Below, piece after piece: positions 43,388 to 53,477 of a stretch of DNA of 64,000 nt. Below the pieces are notes generated by a model. That model worked only from the letters and a program-made list of their open reading frames with translations. It searched no databases and had not been told where the DNA came from. The translations under genes and the position numbers were made by a program. Origin of the DNA: Galbitalea soli. GTDB lineage: Bacteria > Actinomycetota > Actinomycetes > Actinomycetales > Microbacteriaceae. Positions within the stretch are counted from its first letter, which is position 1, and every line of letters begins with the position of its first letter. Location: the NCBI RefSeq assembly GCF_010686725.1, contig NZ_JAAGWZ010000002.1:372001-436000 (forward strand), read 5' to 3'.

Positions 43388-43924
43388 ATGTCGGATGAGC
43401 CCACCGCCCAGGAACGCGTCGTCGCGCGCCTGCGTCCGCACGCCCGACGCATGCTGTGGCCGTCTCTGGCGCTCATCGTCATCGCCGGGGCGACCGGCTA
43501 CAGCTACGGCCTGCTGCCCGAGCCGTGGCAGAACACGGGGATCCTCGCCGCGGGGGCACTGCTCGCCGTGCTGCTGTTCCTGCTGCCCCTGCTCTCGTGG
43601 CTGGGGCGCAACTACACGATCACCACCCGTCGGATCGTGCTGCGGCGCGGCCTGTTCGTGCGCGTGCGGCAGGAGCTCCTGCACAGCCGCGGCTACGACG
43701 TCACGGTGCGGCGGGCGGGCCTCCAGGGGGCGTTCCGCAGCGGTGACGTGCAGATCAACTCGGGGCTCGAGCATCCGATCGTCCTGACCGACGTCCCGGG
43801 GGCGGATCTCGTACAGGCGACCCTGCACGATCTGATGGAGGCGAACGCGAGCACGATCGCGGCCCGGCGTCAGCAGGTCGCCTCCACCGCGAACGACGAG
43901 ACCACCCTCTGGGGGACGCGGTAA
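43388..43924 (+). CDS. PH-domain (bPH2/YdbS-like) membrane protein
   Basis: 178 residues. Cytoplasmic N-terminus, two hydrophobic helices (about 20-40, 45-68), then a bacterial pleckstrin-homology fold (YTITTRRIVLRRGLFVRVRQEL, DVTVRRAGLQ, GDVQINSG). Function unknown. The homologous gene sits between birA and purK in mycobacteria as well (from memory, Rv3278c). Confidence 0.85.
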   Translation: MSDEPTAQERVVARLRPHARRMLWPSLALIVIAGATGYSYGLLPEPWQNTGILAAGALLAVLLFLLPLLSWLGRNYTITTRRIVLRRGLFVRVRQELLHSRGYDVTVRRAGLQGAFRSGDVQINSGLEHPIVLTDVPGADLVQATLHDLMEANASTIAARRQQVASTANDETTLWGTR

Positions 43925-44000
43925 CGGCGACTCCCGCTGTTTCCTAGACTGGTGACTTCGGTGCGCACCCCGACGCGCCAGCGGAGAGCAGGAGTTGCGA

Positions 44001-45311
44001 GTGAAGATCTCGGTCATCGGATGCGGTTACCTCGGCGCTGTCCACGCGGCATGCATGGCAGAACTCGGCCACGACGTCGTCGGCATCGACGTCGATCAGG
44101 CGAAGATCGACGCCCTCTCCGCGGGAACCGCGCCGTTCTTCGAGCCCGGTCTGCCCGAGATCCTGACCAGCTCCATGGCCTCCGGCCGGCTGCGTTTCAC
44201 GACCGACATGGCCGAGGCGCAGGATGCCCAGGTGCACTTCATCGCGGTCGGAACGCCGCAGAAGAAGGGCGAATACGCCGCCGACCTCAGCTACGTGAAC
44301 GCGGCGGTGACCGCGCTGCTGCCGCACCTCCGCGACGGAGCGCTCGTGGTCGGCAAGTCGACCGTGCCGGTCGGCACCGCGGCCCGCCTCGCCGAGCTCG
44401 TCGCGAGCGCGCCCGTCGACGCTGAACTCGCCTGGAACCCCGAGTTCCTGCGCGAGGGCTTCGCCGTGCAGGACACCCTCGGCCCCGACCGCCTCGTCTA
44501 CGGCGTGCCCGCGACGGAGGCCCGCGATCGCGCGATCGCGCTCCTCGACGAGGTCTACGCCACGGCGCTCGCGCGCGACACCCCCCGGCTCGTGACCGAC
44601 TACGCGACGGCCGAGCTCGTGAAGGTCTCCGCGAACGCGTTCCTCGCCACCAAGATCTCGTTCATCAACGCGATGGCGGAGATCGCGGAGGCGACCGGAG
44701 CCGACGTCACCCAGCTCGCCGACGCGATCGGCCACGACGTGCGCATCGGTCGGCGCTTCCTCAACTCCGGCCTCGGCTTCGGCGGTGGCTGCCTCCCCAA
44801 AGACATCCGTGCGTTCCGAGCCCGCGGTGAGGAGTTGGGCCTGGGCTCCTCGCTCGCCTTCCTCGGTGAGGTCGACGCGATCAACCTGCGCCGCCGCGAC
44901 CGCATGGTCGAGCTCACGCGAGAGGCTCTCGGCGGGGATGTGACCGGCAAGCGCGTCGCCGTGCTCGGCCTCGCGTTCAAGCCCGACTCCGACGACGTGC
45001 GCGACTCGCCGGCTCTCGACGTCGCACGCCGGCTGCAGGACGAGGGCGCCATCGTCCTCGCCACCGATCCGGAGGCCATTCCGACCTCGCAGCGCGTGCA
45101 CCCGGAACTGCACTACGCCGAGACCGTCGCCGAGGCGACCACGGGCGCGGATGCGGTGCTCGTGCTCACCGAGTGGAAGCAGTATCGCGCGCTCGAGCCG
45201 GCCGATCTGGCGGGGGCGGCGGGCACGATCATCCTCGACGGTCGCAACTGCCTCGACGTGGACCGCTGGCGCGGCGCCGGCTGGACCTACCGCAGCCTCG
45301 GACGCCCCTGA
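44001..45311 (+). CDS. ugd: UDP-glucose / nucleotide-sugar 6-dehydrogenase
   Basis: 436 residues. NAD-binding VIGCGYLGAVHAA, substrate region PEFLREGFAVQD, catalytic Cys in GFGGGCLPKDIRAF and FKPDSDDVRDSPAL. Oxidises UDP-glucose to UDP-glucuronate (a GDP-mannose substrate cannot be excluded). GTG at 44001 was chosen because GGAG lies six bases before it; TTG two codons upstream overlaps that site. A TAGACT box at 43943-43948 may be its -10 region, giving a leader of about 50 bases. Confidence 0.92.
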   Translation: MKISVIGCGYLGAVHAACMAELGHDVVGIDVDQAKIDALSAGTAPFFEPGLPEILTSSMASGRLRFTTDMAEAQDAQVHFIAVGTPQKKGEYAADLSYVNAAVTALLPHLRDGALVVGKSTVPVGTAARLAELVASAPVDAELAWNPEFLREGFAVQDTLGPDRLVYGVPATEARDRAIALLDEVYATALARDTPRLVTDYATAELVKVSANAFLATKISFINAMAEIAEATGADVTQLADAIGHDVRIGRRFLNSGLGFGGGCLPKDIRAFRARGEELGLGSSLAFLGEVDAINLRRRDRMVELTREALGGDVTGKRVAVLGLAFKPDSDDVRDSPALDVARRLQDEGAIVLATDPEAIPTSQRVHPELHYAETVAEATTGADAVLVLTEWKQYRALEPADLAGAAGTIILDGRNCLDVDRWRGAGWTYRSLGRP

Positions 45312-45321
45312 GCGGTCGCGC

Positions 45322-45819
45322 TCAGTTGCCGGCGGAGGCGGTGAGCGGTTCGCCGCTCGCGGCACCGGCCTCGCGGTGCGACGGCGCGACCTCGTCGTCG
45401 TCGTTCTTGAACACCCAGAGGCGGTAGAGGGCGAAGCGGAAGAGCGTGCCGAGCCCGAGCCCGATGACGTTCGACGAGATGTTGTCGGCGAGCGCCGAGG
45501 TGAGCCCGAGGGCGTAGTGGGAGATCCACAGGCAGGCGACGCCGATCCCCATGCCGACGAGGCTCACGACGAGGAACTCGAGCCCCTCGCGCACCGGGTG
45601 CTTGCGCTTCTCCTTGCGGAAGGTCCAGTAGCGATTGCCGAGCCAGTTGAAGACGATCGCGACGCTCGTGGAGACGACCTTCGCCCAGATCGGACCCTCG
45701 TGCACCTGATCGGGGTTGAACACCGTGGCGCGCAGCAGGTTGAACACCGAGAGGTCGAGCACGAATCCGCCGGCGCCGACCACGCCGAAGCGGGCGATCT
45801 GGGCGAAGAGGGTGCGCAT
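45322..45819 (-). CDS. GtrA family membrane protein
   Basis: 165 residues, four hydrophobic helices (about 8-28, 44-62, 80-98, 108-130) and the family patterns RFGVVGAGGFVLDL and FNWLGNRYWTFR. GtrA proteins are thought to help flip or present polyprenyl-linked sugars for glycan synthesis. Convergent with ugd, divergent from purK; the same placement occurs in mycobacteria. Confidence 0.9.
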   Translation of the reverse strand: MRTLFAQIARFGVVGAGGFVLDLSVFNLLRATVFNPDQVHEGPIWAKVVSTSVAIVFNWLGNRYWTFRKEKRKHPVREGLEFLVVSLVGMGIGVACLWISHYALGLTSALADNISSNVIGLGLGTLFRFALYRLWVFKNDDDEVAPSHREAGAASGEPLTASAGN

Positions 45820-45930
45820 GCGGTCATCCGTCGATTGGGGAACAATGGGGGTGAGGCGGTTGGCAGTCTAACGGCCGAAACACGCCTGTTTGCTGGGGGC
45901 GAGCACAGGTCGCACGATGGGCGGAGAGAC

Positions 45931-47043
45931 ATGAGAATCGGCGTAATCGGTGGCGGACAGCTTGCACGCATGATGATTCCGCCCGCTGTGGAGCTCGGCG
46001 TCGAACTGAGAGTCCTTTCAGAGAGCGAGGGCAGTTCGGCGATCCTCGCCGCGACCGCCGTCGGCGACTACCGCGACGCCGAGACCGTTCTGGCCTTCGC
46101 GCGCGAGGTCGACGTCGTCACCTTCGACCACGAGCACGTGCCGCAGGAGGTGCTCGCCGCGCTCCTCGCGGAGGGCGTTGTCGTGCGTCCCTCGCCCGCG
46201 GCGCTCGCCGTCGCGCAGAACAAGCTCGTCATGCGCGAGCGCCTCACCGCCCTCGGCGTGCCGTGCCCCGACTGGGCCCGGGTCGAGAGCGCGGATGACC
46301 TCGCCGCCTTCCTCGCCGATCACGGCGGCGCGGCCGTCGTCAAGACCCCGGTGGGCGGCTACGACGGCAAGGGCGTGCGCGTCGTTCACGACGCCTCCGA
46401 GGTCGCGGACTGGTTCTCGCTCGGCGGCCCCCTGCTCACCGAGGAACTCGTCAGCTTCCGACGCGAGCTGGCCCAGCTCGTGGCTCGGCGGCCCTCGGGC
46501 GAGGTCGCCGTCTGGCCCGTGGTCGAGTCGATGCAGCGCGACGGCGTGTGCGCCGAGGTCATCGCCCCGGCGCCCTCCTCGGTCGGCGCGATCGCCGACA
46601 TGGCCTGCGACATCGCCACCACCATCGCGGAGAAGCTCGACGTCACCGGCGTGCTCGCTGTGGAGCTGTTCGAGACGACGGATGACCGCATCCTCGTCAA
46701 CGAACTCGCGATGCGCCCCCACAACAGCGGCCACTGGACCATCGACGGCTCGCGCACCAGCCAGTTCGAGCAGCACCTGCGCGCCGTGCTCGACCTGCCG
46801 CTCGGGGCGACCGGTACCCACCGCGAGTGGACGGTCATGGTCAACGTGCTCGGCGGCCCGATCGGCGCGGCTCTCACGGATCGCTACGCCTCGGCGATGG
46901 CCGACCAGCCCACCGTCAAGTTCCACGGCTACGGCAAGGAGCCGCGCGCCGGGCGCAAGGTCGGTCACGTCACCGCCATCGGCGACGAGCTCGACGAGGT
47001 CGTGTATCAGGCGCGCGCCGCTTCGGCGTTCTTCGAGGGGTGA
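45931..47043 (+). CDS. purK: 5-(carboxyamino)imidazole ribonucleotide synthase
   Basis: ATP-grasp enzyme of de novo purine synthesis that makes N5-CAIR. N-terminal [15 protein letters not shown], then [17 protein letters not shown], the [24 protein letters not shown] active-site block. 370 residues. GCGGAGAGAC provides the ribosome site; a long upstream extension in frame belongs to antisense sequence. Forms a pair with purE. Confidence 0.96.
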   Translation: MRIGVIGGGQLARMMIPPAVELGVELRVLSESEGSSAILAATAVGDYRDAETVLAFAREVDVVTFDHEHVPQEVLAALLAEGVVVRPSPAALAVAQNKLVMRERLTALGVPCPDWARVESADDLAAFLADHGGAAVVKTPVGGYDGKGVRVVHDASEVADWFSLGGPLLTEELVSFRRELAQLVARRPSGEVAVWPVVESMQRDGVCAEVIAPAPSSVGAIADMACDIATTIAEKLDVTGVLAVELFETTDDRILVNELAMRPHNSGHWTIDGSRTSQFEQHLRAVLDLPLGATGTHREWTVMVNVLGGPIGAALTDRYASAMADQPTVKFHGYGKEPRAGRKVGHVTAIGDELDEVVYQARAASAFFEG

Positions 47044-47051
47044 CACCTAGC

Positions 47052-47555
47052 ATGGAGGGCATGCCCACCCCCCGTGTCGCCGTCATCATGGGGTCCGACT
47101 CCGATTGGACCGTCATGTCCGCGGCCGTCGACGCCCTCACCGAGTTCGGCGTCGAGCACGAGGTCGAGGTGGTCTCGGCCCACCGCACCCCCGAGAAGAT
47201 GATCGCCTTCGGGCGCGACGCGGCGTCCCGCGGGATCGGGGTCATCATCGCGGGCGCCGGCGGTGCCGCGCACCTGCCCGGCATGGTCGCCGCCGTGACC
47301 ACGCTGCCCGTGATCGGCGTTCCGGTACCGCTCGCGAAGCTCGACGGTCTCGACTCTCTGCTGTCGATCGTGCAGATGCCGGCCGGGGTTCCCGTCGCCA
47401 CCGTCTCGATCGGGGGTGCGCGCAATGCCGGACTGCTTGCGGTGCGCATCCTCTCCGTCTCCGACCCGGCGCTCGCCCAGCGCCTGGCCGACTTCGCCGC
47501 CTCCCTCGAGCGCACCGTCGAAGAGAAGAACGCCGCGCTCAAAGCGAGCCTGTGA
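47052..47555 (+). CDS. purE: 5-(carboxyamino)imidazole ribonucleotide mutase
   Basis: Converts N5-CAIR to [40 protein letters not shown] and [22 protein letters not shown] are diagnostic. 167 residues. ATG at 47052 lies eight bases after the purK stop; ATG at 47061 would remove MEG, but the GGAGG before it is only two bases away. The stop overlaps the LCP gene (GTGA). Confidence 0.96.
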   Translation: MEGMPTPRVAVIMGSDSDWTVMSAAVDALTEFGVEHEVEVVSAHRTPEKMIAFGRDAASRGIGVIIAGAGGAAHLPGMVAAVTTLPVIGVPVPLAKLDGLDSLLSIVQMPAGVPVATVSIGGARNAGLLAVRILSVSDPALAQRLADFAASLERTVEEKNAALKASL

Positions 47556-48925
47556 CCGCGGCCAGCGCGCCGGCGGCGACGCCGGTCCGGCAGCCCGACC
47601 TCGGCTCACCGAGTGTCATGGCGAAGCGGGCCTGGTGGCTCGTGGTGCTCAACCTGCTCATTCCCGGGTCTGCGCAGGTGCTCGCCGGCAACCGGCGGTT
47701 GGGGAGGTTCGGGCTGGGGGCGACGCTCGTCGCGTGGGCATTGACGGTCATCCTGCTGGCGACCTGGATGCTCGCCCGCACGCTCGTCTACTCGGTGGTC
47801 ACCTCCTCTCCCGTGCTGCTCATCGGCGAGGCGGTCCTCGTCTTCTACGCGGTTCTGTGGATCGTTCTCACGCTCGACACGCTCCGACTGGCCCGGCTCA
47901 TCGCCACGCCCCCCTCGGCCCGGCGGTTCGTCGCGGGCTTCGCGGTCGTCATGCTGCTCGTCACGGCCGGCACGAGCGGCTACGGCGCCTACCTGGCGGG
48001 GGTCGCCCGCGGCGCCCTCGATGGCATCTTCTCGAGCGGCCAGGGCTACGCCGCCCCGATCGACGGGCGCTACAACGTGCTCCTGCTGGGCGGCGACGCC
48101 GGCCCCGACCGCACCGGTCTGCGCCCCGACAGCATCTCGGTGGTCAGCATCGACGCGACGACCGGCAAGTCGACCGTCATCGGCGTGCCGCGCAACATGC
48201 AGCGCGTGCCGTTCGTGAAGGGCTCGCCGCTCTACAAGCCCTATCCCAACGGCTACGACTGCGGCGTGAACTGCCTCATCAGCTTCCTCTACACCTACGG
48301 CGAGGAGCATCCCTCGCTGTACCCCGCAGCTGCGGCCCACGGCAGCTCGCCCGGGATCGAGGCGATGCGCGATGCCGTCGAGGGCACGCTCGGAATCACC
48401 CTGCAGTACTACGTGCTCATCGATATGAAGGGCTTCTCCGACCTGATCGACGCCCTGGGCGGGGTCACCATCGACGTCACGGAGCGGCTGCCGATCAACG
48501 GCGGTCAGGCACCCGATGGCACGCCGATCAACGTGCAGGGCTGGATCGAACCCGGTGTGCAGAAGATGAACGGGTACACGGCCCTCTGGTACGCGCGATC
48601 GCGGCACTCCACGAGCGACTACGACCGGATGGCGCGCCAGAGGCAGGTGCAGGCCGCGATCCTGGCGCAGTTCAGTCCTGCCACCGTGCTCACCAAGTTC
48701 CAGGCGGTCGCCAACGCGGGCAAGCAGGTCGTCAAGACCGATATCCCGCAGCTCATGCTCGGCCGCTTCGTCGACCTCGCCGACAAGGCGCGCACGCACA
48801 AGCTCACCCAGCTCGAACTCGTGCCGCCCACGATCGACGAGATCCACCCCGACTTCGCCGAGATCCGTTCGCTCGTGAAGTCGGCGCTCAAGGGCGCGAC
48901 GCCCACCTCCACGCCGACGCCGTAG
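47552..48925 (+). CDS. LytR-CpsA-Psr (LCP) family envelope-polymer ligase
   Basis: 457 residues. Cytoplasmic N-terminus, several hydrophobic helices (about 30-45, 55-75, 85-108, 128-150), then an extracellular LCP domain: [70 protein letters not shown] with the Arg/Asp residues that bind polyprenyl pyrophosphate. Transfers glycopolymers such as teichoic acids or arabinogalactan-like chains to peptidoglycan. GTG start coupled to purE. Extra membrane helices beyond the usual one are noteworthy. Confidence 0.93.
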   Translation: MTAASAPAATPVRQPDLGSPSVMAKRAWWLVVLNLLIPGSAQVLAGNRRLGRFGLGATLVAWALTVILLATWMLARTLVYSVVTSSPVLLIGEAVLVFYAVLWIVLTLDTLRLARLIATPPSARRFVAGFAVVMLLVTAGTSGYGAYLAGVARGALDGIFSSGQGYAAPIDGRYNVLLLGGDAGPDRTGLRPDSISVVSIDATTGKSTVIGVPRNMQRVPFVKGSPLYKPYPNGYDCGVNCLISFLYTYGEEHPSLYPAAAAHGSSPGIEAMRDAVEGTLGITLQYYVLIDMKGFSDLIDALGGVTIDVTERLPINGGQAPDGTPINVQGWIEPGVQKMNGYTALWYARSRHSTSDYDRMARQRQVQAAILAQFSPATVLTKFQAVANAGKQVVKTDIPQLMLGRFVDLADKARTHKLTQLELVPPTIDEIHPDFAEIRSLVKSALKGATPTSTPTP

Positions 48926-48947
48926 CGCGACGGGCGGTCGGTCGCGC

Positions 48948-50081
48948 CTACAGGTCCGCGTGCAGCTGCCAGACCTTCTCGGCCGACGCGCGCCAGCTGA
49001 ACGCGTGTGAGCGGTCGATCCCCTGCAGCCGCAGTCGCGCGGCCAGCTCCTCGTCGTCGAGCACGCGGGCGATCGCGTCGGCCAGGCGTTCGGGGTACCC
49101 TGCCGCGTCGTCGCGCGCCACGACGACACCGGCGTCCGCGGCGACCTCCAGCACGGCGGGCGAGTCCGAGTGGATGACCGGCGCCCCCAGACTCATCGCC
49201 TCGAGCACCGGCAGGCCGAAGCCCTCCGCCAGGCTGGGGAACACGAAGGCGCTCGCCCGCGAGAGGGCGACGGCGACCTCGGCGTCGCTCAGTCGCCCGA
49301 GCGTGCGCACGCGCCCCTCCGCGAGACCCGCGGAGGCGGCGAGGGCGGCCACGTCGACGTCGCCCCAGCCCGCCGGGCCCACGATGAGGAGCGGGATGTC
49401 GCCGGTCTGCGGGAGCGCGAGCGAGCGGATGAGCGGCTCGAGCCCCTTGCGCGGTTCGAGCGTGCCGACGGCCAGCAGGTAGCGCGGCGGGAGGTCGAGC
49501 TCGATCGCCCGCGCCTCCGCGTCGATCGGCAGCGCGAGGCGCGCACTCACGGCCCCGCCGATCACCCGCACGCGCTCACCGAAGTCGTAGAACTCGGCCA
49601 GCTCGTCGGCGACGGCGTGGGTCGGCACGACCACCGCATCCGCGTACTTGTACGCTCTCGCGACCATCGCCTTGTGCCAGCTGACGCCGCGCGGGGTGAG
49701 GGTCTCGGGGTTCGTCCACGGCACCACGTCGTGCACGGTGACGGCGGTCTGATTGCCGGTGCCGCGCTCGTGCCGGTACAGCGGTGCGAGCACGCTCGTC
49801 GCGTGAACCATGCCCTTGCCGGGCAGGAGGGTGAAGCCGTGCTGCCAGGCCGCCGCGAGCTCACGCCGGGCGAGCGGCGACTTGTACAGGCGGGCGAGCC
49901 CGGGGATGCGCCGCTCGAGCTCCTCGTACTGCGCGTCGGTCGACGCCGACACGATGCCCTCGACCGTCACGTCGTCGGGCGCCGTCTCGATCAGGGCCCG
50001 GGTGAGCTCCTCGGCGTAGCGACCGATGCCCCCGGGCACCGGCGCGAGCACCTGGTCGACGATCACCCGGAGCGCGGTCAT
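48948..50081 (-). CDS. GT4-family glycosyltransferase
   Basis: 377 residues. GT-B fold: PGGIGRYAEELTRAL glycine loop at the N-terminus, VGTLEPRKGLEPLIRS start of the donor domain, and FPSLAEGFGLPVLEAMSLG with the E-x7-E motif. Lies at the end of an operon after rmlB and rmlD (ATGA overlap), so a rhamnosyl- or mannosyltransferase role in surface glycan synthesis is likely. Acceptor unknown. Confidence 0.88.
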   Translation of the reverse strand: MTALRVIVDQVLAPVPGGIGRYAEELTRALIETAPDDVTVEGIVSASTDAQYEELERRIPGLARLYKSPLARRELAAAWQHGFTLLPGKGMVHATSVLAPLYRHERGTGNQTAVTVHDVVPWTNPETLTPRGVSWHKAMVARAYKYADAVVVPTHAVADELAEFYDFGERVRVIGGAVSARLALPIDAEARAIELDLPPRYLLAVGTLEPRKGLEPLIRSLALPQTGDIPLLIVGPAGWGDVDVAALAASAGLAEGRVRTLGRLSDAEVAVALSRASAFVFPSLAEGFGLPVLEAMSLGAPVIHSDSPAVLEVAADAGVVVARDDAAGYPERLADAIARVLDDEELAARLRLQGIDRSHAFSWRASAEKVWQLHADL

Positions 50082-50929
50082 GACGCGCTCGCCGCCCCGC
50101 CGAGATACTCGCTGAGCGCCTCGTCCCAGGGGCGCAGGGGCTCGATCCCCGCCGCGACCCAGCGATCGTGCCCGAGCACGGAGTAGGCGGGACGTGCCGC
50201 CGGACGATCGGAGGGCCCGGTGAGGGTGGGCTCGACGCGGTCGGGGTCGAGCCCGACGAGCTCCAGGATCCGACGGGCGAACTCGTAGCGGGAGGCGACC
50301 CCGCTGTTGGTGGAGTGGTAGATGCCCGGCTCTGGTCGTCGCTCGATCACCTCACGGATCTGCCGGGCCACGTCGACCGTCCAGGTCGGCTGCCCCTGAC
50401 TGTCGGTGACGACCCCGAAGGTCTCCCGTTTAGCGGCCTGACCGAGGATGGCGGCGACGAAGTTAGGGCCTCCGGCGCCGTACAGCCACGCGGTGCGGAG
50501 CACCCAGGTGCCGTCCGGATGCGCGGCGAGGGCCAGCTGCTCGCCCGCGAGCTTGCTGCTGCCGTACACGGAGATCGGGCCGGTGGCCGCGTCCTCCGGG
50601 TAGGGCGCGGTGGCGGTTCCGTCGAACACGTAGTCGGTGGAGAGCTGGATGAGCCGGGCCCCGTGCCGCGCGCTGGCCTCGGCGAGCAGGCCGGCCGCAG
50701 TGCCGTTGATGGCGAGCGCCTCCGCCTGGTGGCTCTCGGCGTCGTCGACCCTCGTGTACGCGGCCGCGTTGACGACGACGTCGTGCCCGGCGACCGCGGC
50801 ATCCACCGCGGCGGCGTCGGTCACGTCGAGTTCGGCGCGCGAGAGCGGCGTCACCTCGTGCCCGGCGAGGGCCTTCTGCAGGTCCTGACCCAGCATGCCG
50901 GCGGCGCCGGTGATGAGGATGCGCGTCAT
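50078..50929 (-). CDS. rmlD: dTDP-4-dehydrorhamnose reductase
   Basis: Final step of dTDP-L-rhamnose synthesis. SDR fold with LITGAAGMLGQDL, QLSTDYVFDG and the YGSSKLAGE catalytic Tyr-Lys. 283 residues. Its ATG overlaps the rmlB stop by one base (TGATG); a longer upstream extension lies within rmlB and was rejected. Confidence 0.95.
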   Translation of the reverse strand: MTRILITGAAGMLGQDLQKALAGHEVTPLSRAELDVTDAAAVDAAVAGHDVVVNAAAYTRVDDAESHQAEALAINGTAAGLLAEASARHGARLIQLSTDYVFDGTATAPYPEDAATGPISVYGSSKLAGEQLALAAHPDGTWVLRTAWLYGAGGPNFVAAILGQAAKRETFGVVTDSQGQPTWTVDVARQIREVIERRPEPGIYHSTNSGVASRYEFARRILELVGLDPDRVEPTLTGPSDRPAARPAYSVLGHDRWVAAGIEPLRPWDEALSEYLGGAASAS

Positions 50930-51915
50930 CAGTCGAGCGCGGCGCGCGACTTCAGCGGCTCCCACCAGGCGCGGTTCTCGCGGTACCAGGTGACGACGTC
51001 GGCGAGGCCCTTCTCGAACGGAACCCGCGGCTGGTAGCCCAGCTCGGCGCTGATCTTTCCGTGGTCGACGGAGTAGCGGCGGTCGTGGCCGAGGCGGTCG
51101 GCGACCCGGTCGATGAAGCTCTCGTCGCGACCGGTGGCCTCGAGCAGGAGCGACGTCAGTTCGCGGTTGGAGAGCTCGGTGCCGCCGCCGATGTTGTAGA
51201 TCTCGCCACCGCGGCCGCCCGACAGTACGAGGGCGATGCCGGCGCAGTGGTCATCCACATGCAGCCAGTCGCGCACGTTGCCGCCGTCGCCGTACAGCGG
51301 CACGTGCAGGCCGTCGAGCAGGTTGGTGACGAAGAGCGGGATCACCTTCTCGGGGAAGTGGTACGGGCCGTAGTTGTTGGAGCAGCGCGTGATGGAGATG
51401 TTGAGCCCGTGGGTCTGGTGGTACGACCGCGCGATGAGATCGCTGGCCGCCTTCGACGCGGCGTACGGCGAGTTGGGCTCGAGGATGTGATCCTCCTTCC
51501 ACGAGCCCTCGTCGATGGAGCCGTAGACCTCGTCGGTGGAGACGTGCACGACCCGGGCGACGCCGTGGCGCACCGCCGCGTCGAGCAGCACCTGGGTTCC
51601 CAGCACGTTGGTGATGACGAAGGGCGAGGCGTCGCGCACGGAGCGGTCGACGTGCGACTCTGCGGCGAAGTGCACGATCGCGTCGACGCCGGGCAGCAGG
51701 CGGTCGAGCACCTCTGCATCGGCGATGCCGGCGTGCTCGAAGGAGTAGCGGGGGGAGTCGGCGACGGGCGCGAGATTCGCCAGATTGCCCGAGTAGGTGA
51801 GGGCGTCGAGCACGACGACCTCCGCCCCGGCGAGCGCCGGGTAGTCGTCACCGAGGGTGTGGCGCACGAAATTCGAACCGATGAATCCGGCGCCGCCGGT
51901 GACCAGGATCTTCAT
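50929..51915 (-). CDS. rmlB: dTDP-glucose 4,6-dehydratase
   Basis: Second step of dTDP-L-rhamnose synthesis. VTGGAGFIGSNFVRH, HFAAESHVDRS, STDEVYGSI (catalytic Asp-Glu), SPYAASKAASD (Tyr-Lys). 328 residues. The ATG at 51915 has TAAACT seven bases upstream (leaderless). Divergent from rmlC with a 57-base promoter region. Confidence 0.96.
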   Translation of the reverse strand: MKILVTGGAGFIGSNFVRHTLGDDYPALAGAEVVVLDALTYSGNLANLAPVADSPRYSFEHAGIADAEVLDRLLPGVDAIVHFAAESHVDRSVRDASPFVITNVLGTQVLLDAAVRHGVARVVHVSTDEVYGSIDEGSWKEDHILEPNSPYAASKAASDLIARSYHQTHGLNISITRCSNNYGPYHFPEKVIPLFVTNLLDGLHVPLYGDGGNVRDWLHVDDHCAGIALVLSGGRGGEIYNIGGGTELSNRELTSLLLEATGRDESFIDRVADRLGHDRRYSVDHGKISAELGYQPRVPFEKGLADVVTWYRENRAWWEPLKSRAALD

Positions 51916-51922
51916 GCGCACG

Positions 51923-51928
51923 AGTTTA
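51923..51928 (-). promoter_or_regulatory. -10 box, leaderless promoter of rmlB-rmlD-GT
   Basis: TAAACT on the minus strand with a 7-base gap to the ATG at 51915; identical to the box before exoA. Confidence 0.6.
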
Positions 51929-51960
51929 CCGGGGCCTCTGGGGCCATTTTGAGCAGTCAG

Positions 51961-51966
51961 TACACT
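51961..51966 (+). promoter_or_regulatory. -10 box, leaderless promoter of rmlC-rmlA
   Basis: TACACT, six bases before the GTG at 51973. No ribosome site precedes this start. Confidence 0.6.
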
Positions 51967-51972
51967 CGACTG

Positions 51973-52578
51973 GTGCAGATAACTCCTCTCTCGATCGACG
52001 GCGCGTACTCGATCTCTCCCGTGCAGCACGGCGACGACCGCGGCACCTTCCTCGAATTCTTCCGCGGCGACCTCCTCGCCGAGGCCATCGGCCGACCGTT
52101 CACCCCCGTGCAGGGCAACCGATCGATCTCGTCGAAGGGCGTGGTACGCGGCATCCATTTCGCTGACGTGCCGGCCGGTCAGGCGAAGTACGTCACCGTC
52201 ACCTCGGGCTCCATCACGGACTACATCATCGATATCCGCGTGGGTTCGCCCACCTTCGGCCAATGGGTCGCGGTCGAGCTCGACGATGTGACCCGCGGCG
52301 CCGTGTTCATCGCCGAGGGCCTCGGCCACCTGTTCGTCGCGACGAGCGACCAGGCAGCGGTGAGCTATCTCACGAACGACGTGTATCGACCCGGCAAGGA
52401 GCACACGGTCTCGCCGCTCGATGCCGACATCGCGCTAGAACTGCCGTTCGCGGCGGATGCTCTGCTGCTGTCACCGCGCGACACCTCCGCTCCCTCGCTC
52501 AGCGAGGCGCGTGACTCCGGCCTGCTTCCCGACTACGAGGTCTGCCGCGCGCACTACGCGGCGCTGGCGGGGGAGTGA
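51973..52578 (+). CDS. rmlC: dTDP-4-dehydrorhamnose 3,5-epimerase
   Basis: Third step of dTDP-L-rhamnose synthesis; cupin fold. [27 protein letters not shown] (catalytic His), [12 protein letters not shown] and [20 protein letters not shown]. 201 residues. GTG at 51973 is leaderless. It precedes rmlA by four bases. Confidence 0.94.
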   Translation: MQITPLSIDGAYSISPVQHGDDRGTFLEFFRGDLLAEAIGRPFTPVQGNRSISSKGVVRGIHFADVPAGQAKYVTVTSGSITDYIIDIRVGSPTFGQWVAVELDDVTRGAVFIAEGLGHLFVATSDQAAVSYLTNDVYRPGKEHTVSPLDADIALELPFAADALLLSPRDTSAPSLSEARDSGLLPDYEVCRAHYAALAGE

Positions 52579-52582
52579 CGAG

Positions 52583-53446
52583 GTGAAGGGAATCATCCTG
52601 GCCGGCGGCTCCGGAACGCGGCTGCACCCGATCACCAAGGGCATCTCCAAGCAGCTGATGCCGATCTACGACAAGCCGATGATCTACTACCCCCTCGCCA
52701 CGCTCCTGGCCGCGGGCATCCGCGAGGTGCTGATCATCACGACCCCCGACCATCGCGATGCCTTCGAGCGCCTGCTGGGCGACGGGGCGGAGCTCGGCAT
52801 CGAGCTCTCCTACGCGACCCAGGAGGTTCCGAACGGCCTGGCTCAGGCCTTCGTGATCGGCGCCGACTTCATCGGTGACGACGCGGTCGCTCTCGTGCTG
52901 GGCGACAACATCTTCTTCGGCGCGCAGCTCGGCGCCAATCTGGCGAAGCACACCGAGGTGGAGGGCGCCCTCATCTTCGCCTACCAGGTGTCCAACCCCT
53001 CCGCGTACGGCGTGGTCGAGTTCGCGCCGGACGGCACGGTGCTCAGCATCGAGGAGAAGCCCGCGCAGCCGAAGAGCAACTACGTGGTTCCGGGGCTCTA
53101 CTTCTACGACAACAGCGTGGTCGAGATCGCCCGCACCATCGCGCCGAGCCCGCGCGGCGAGTATGAGATCAGCGACGTGAACGCGGCCTATCTGGCGCGC
53201 GGGGAGCTGCGCGTCGACGTGCTCGATCGCGGCACCGCCTGGCTCGACACCGGAACCTTCGACTCGATGGTGCAGGCGACCGAGTTCGTGCGCGTGATCG
53301 AGGCCCGCCAGGGATACAAGATCGGCTGCATCGAGGAGGTCGCCTGGTCGAACGGCTGGATCGACGACGCGCAACTCACCGCCCTCGCGACGCCCCTCAC
53401 CAAGAGCGGCTACGGCGAGTACCTGCTCGCCCTGCTTCGCGCCTGA
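52583..53446 (+). CDS. rmlA: Glucose-1-phosphate thymidylyltransferase
   Basis: First step of dTDP-L-rhamnose synthesis. [18 protein letters not shown] signature, VLGDNIFFG metal region, FEKP-type [12 protein letters not shown], and [13 protein letters not shown]. 287 residues. GTG at 52583 lies just after rmlC with GGGGGAG as ribosome site; the upstream in-frame extension overlaps rmlC. Confidence 0.96.
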   Translation: MKGIILAGGSGTRLHPITKGISKQLMPIYDKPMIYYPLATLLAAGIREVLIITTPDHRDAFERLLGDGAELGIELSYATQEVPNGLAQAFVIGADFIGDDAVALVLGDNIFFGAQLGANLAKHTEVEGALIFAYQVSNPSAYGVVEFAPDGTVLSIEEKPAQPKSNYVVPGLYFYDNSVVEIARTIAPSPRGEYEISDVNAAYLARGELRVDVLDRGTAWLDTGTFDSMVQATEFVRVIEARQGYKIGCIEEVAWSNGWIDDAQLTALATPLTKSGYGEYLLALLRA

Positions 53447-53477
53447 CCGACCGACCAGCATCCTGGAGGCCAGCCAC

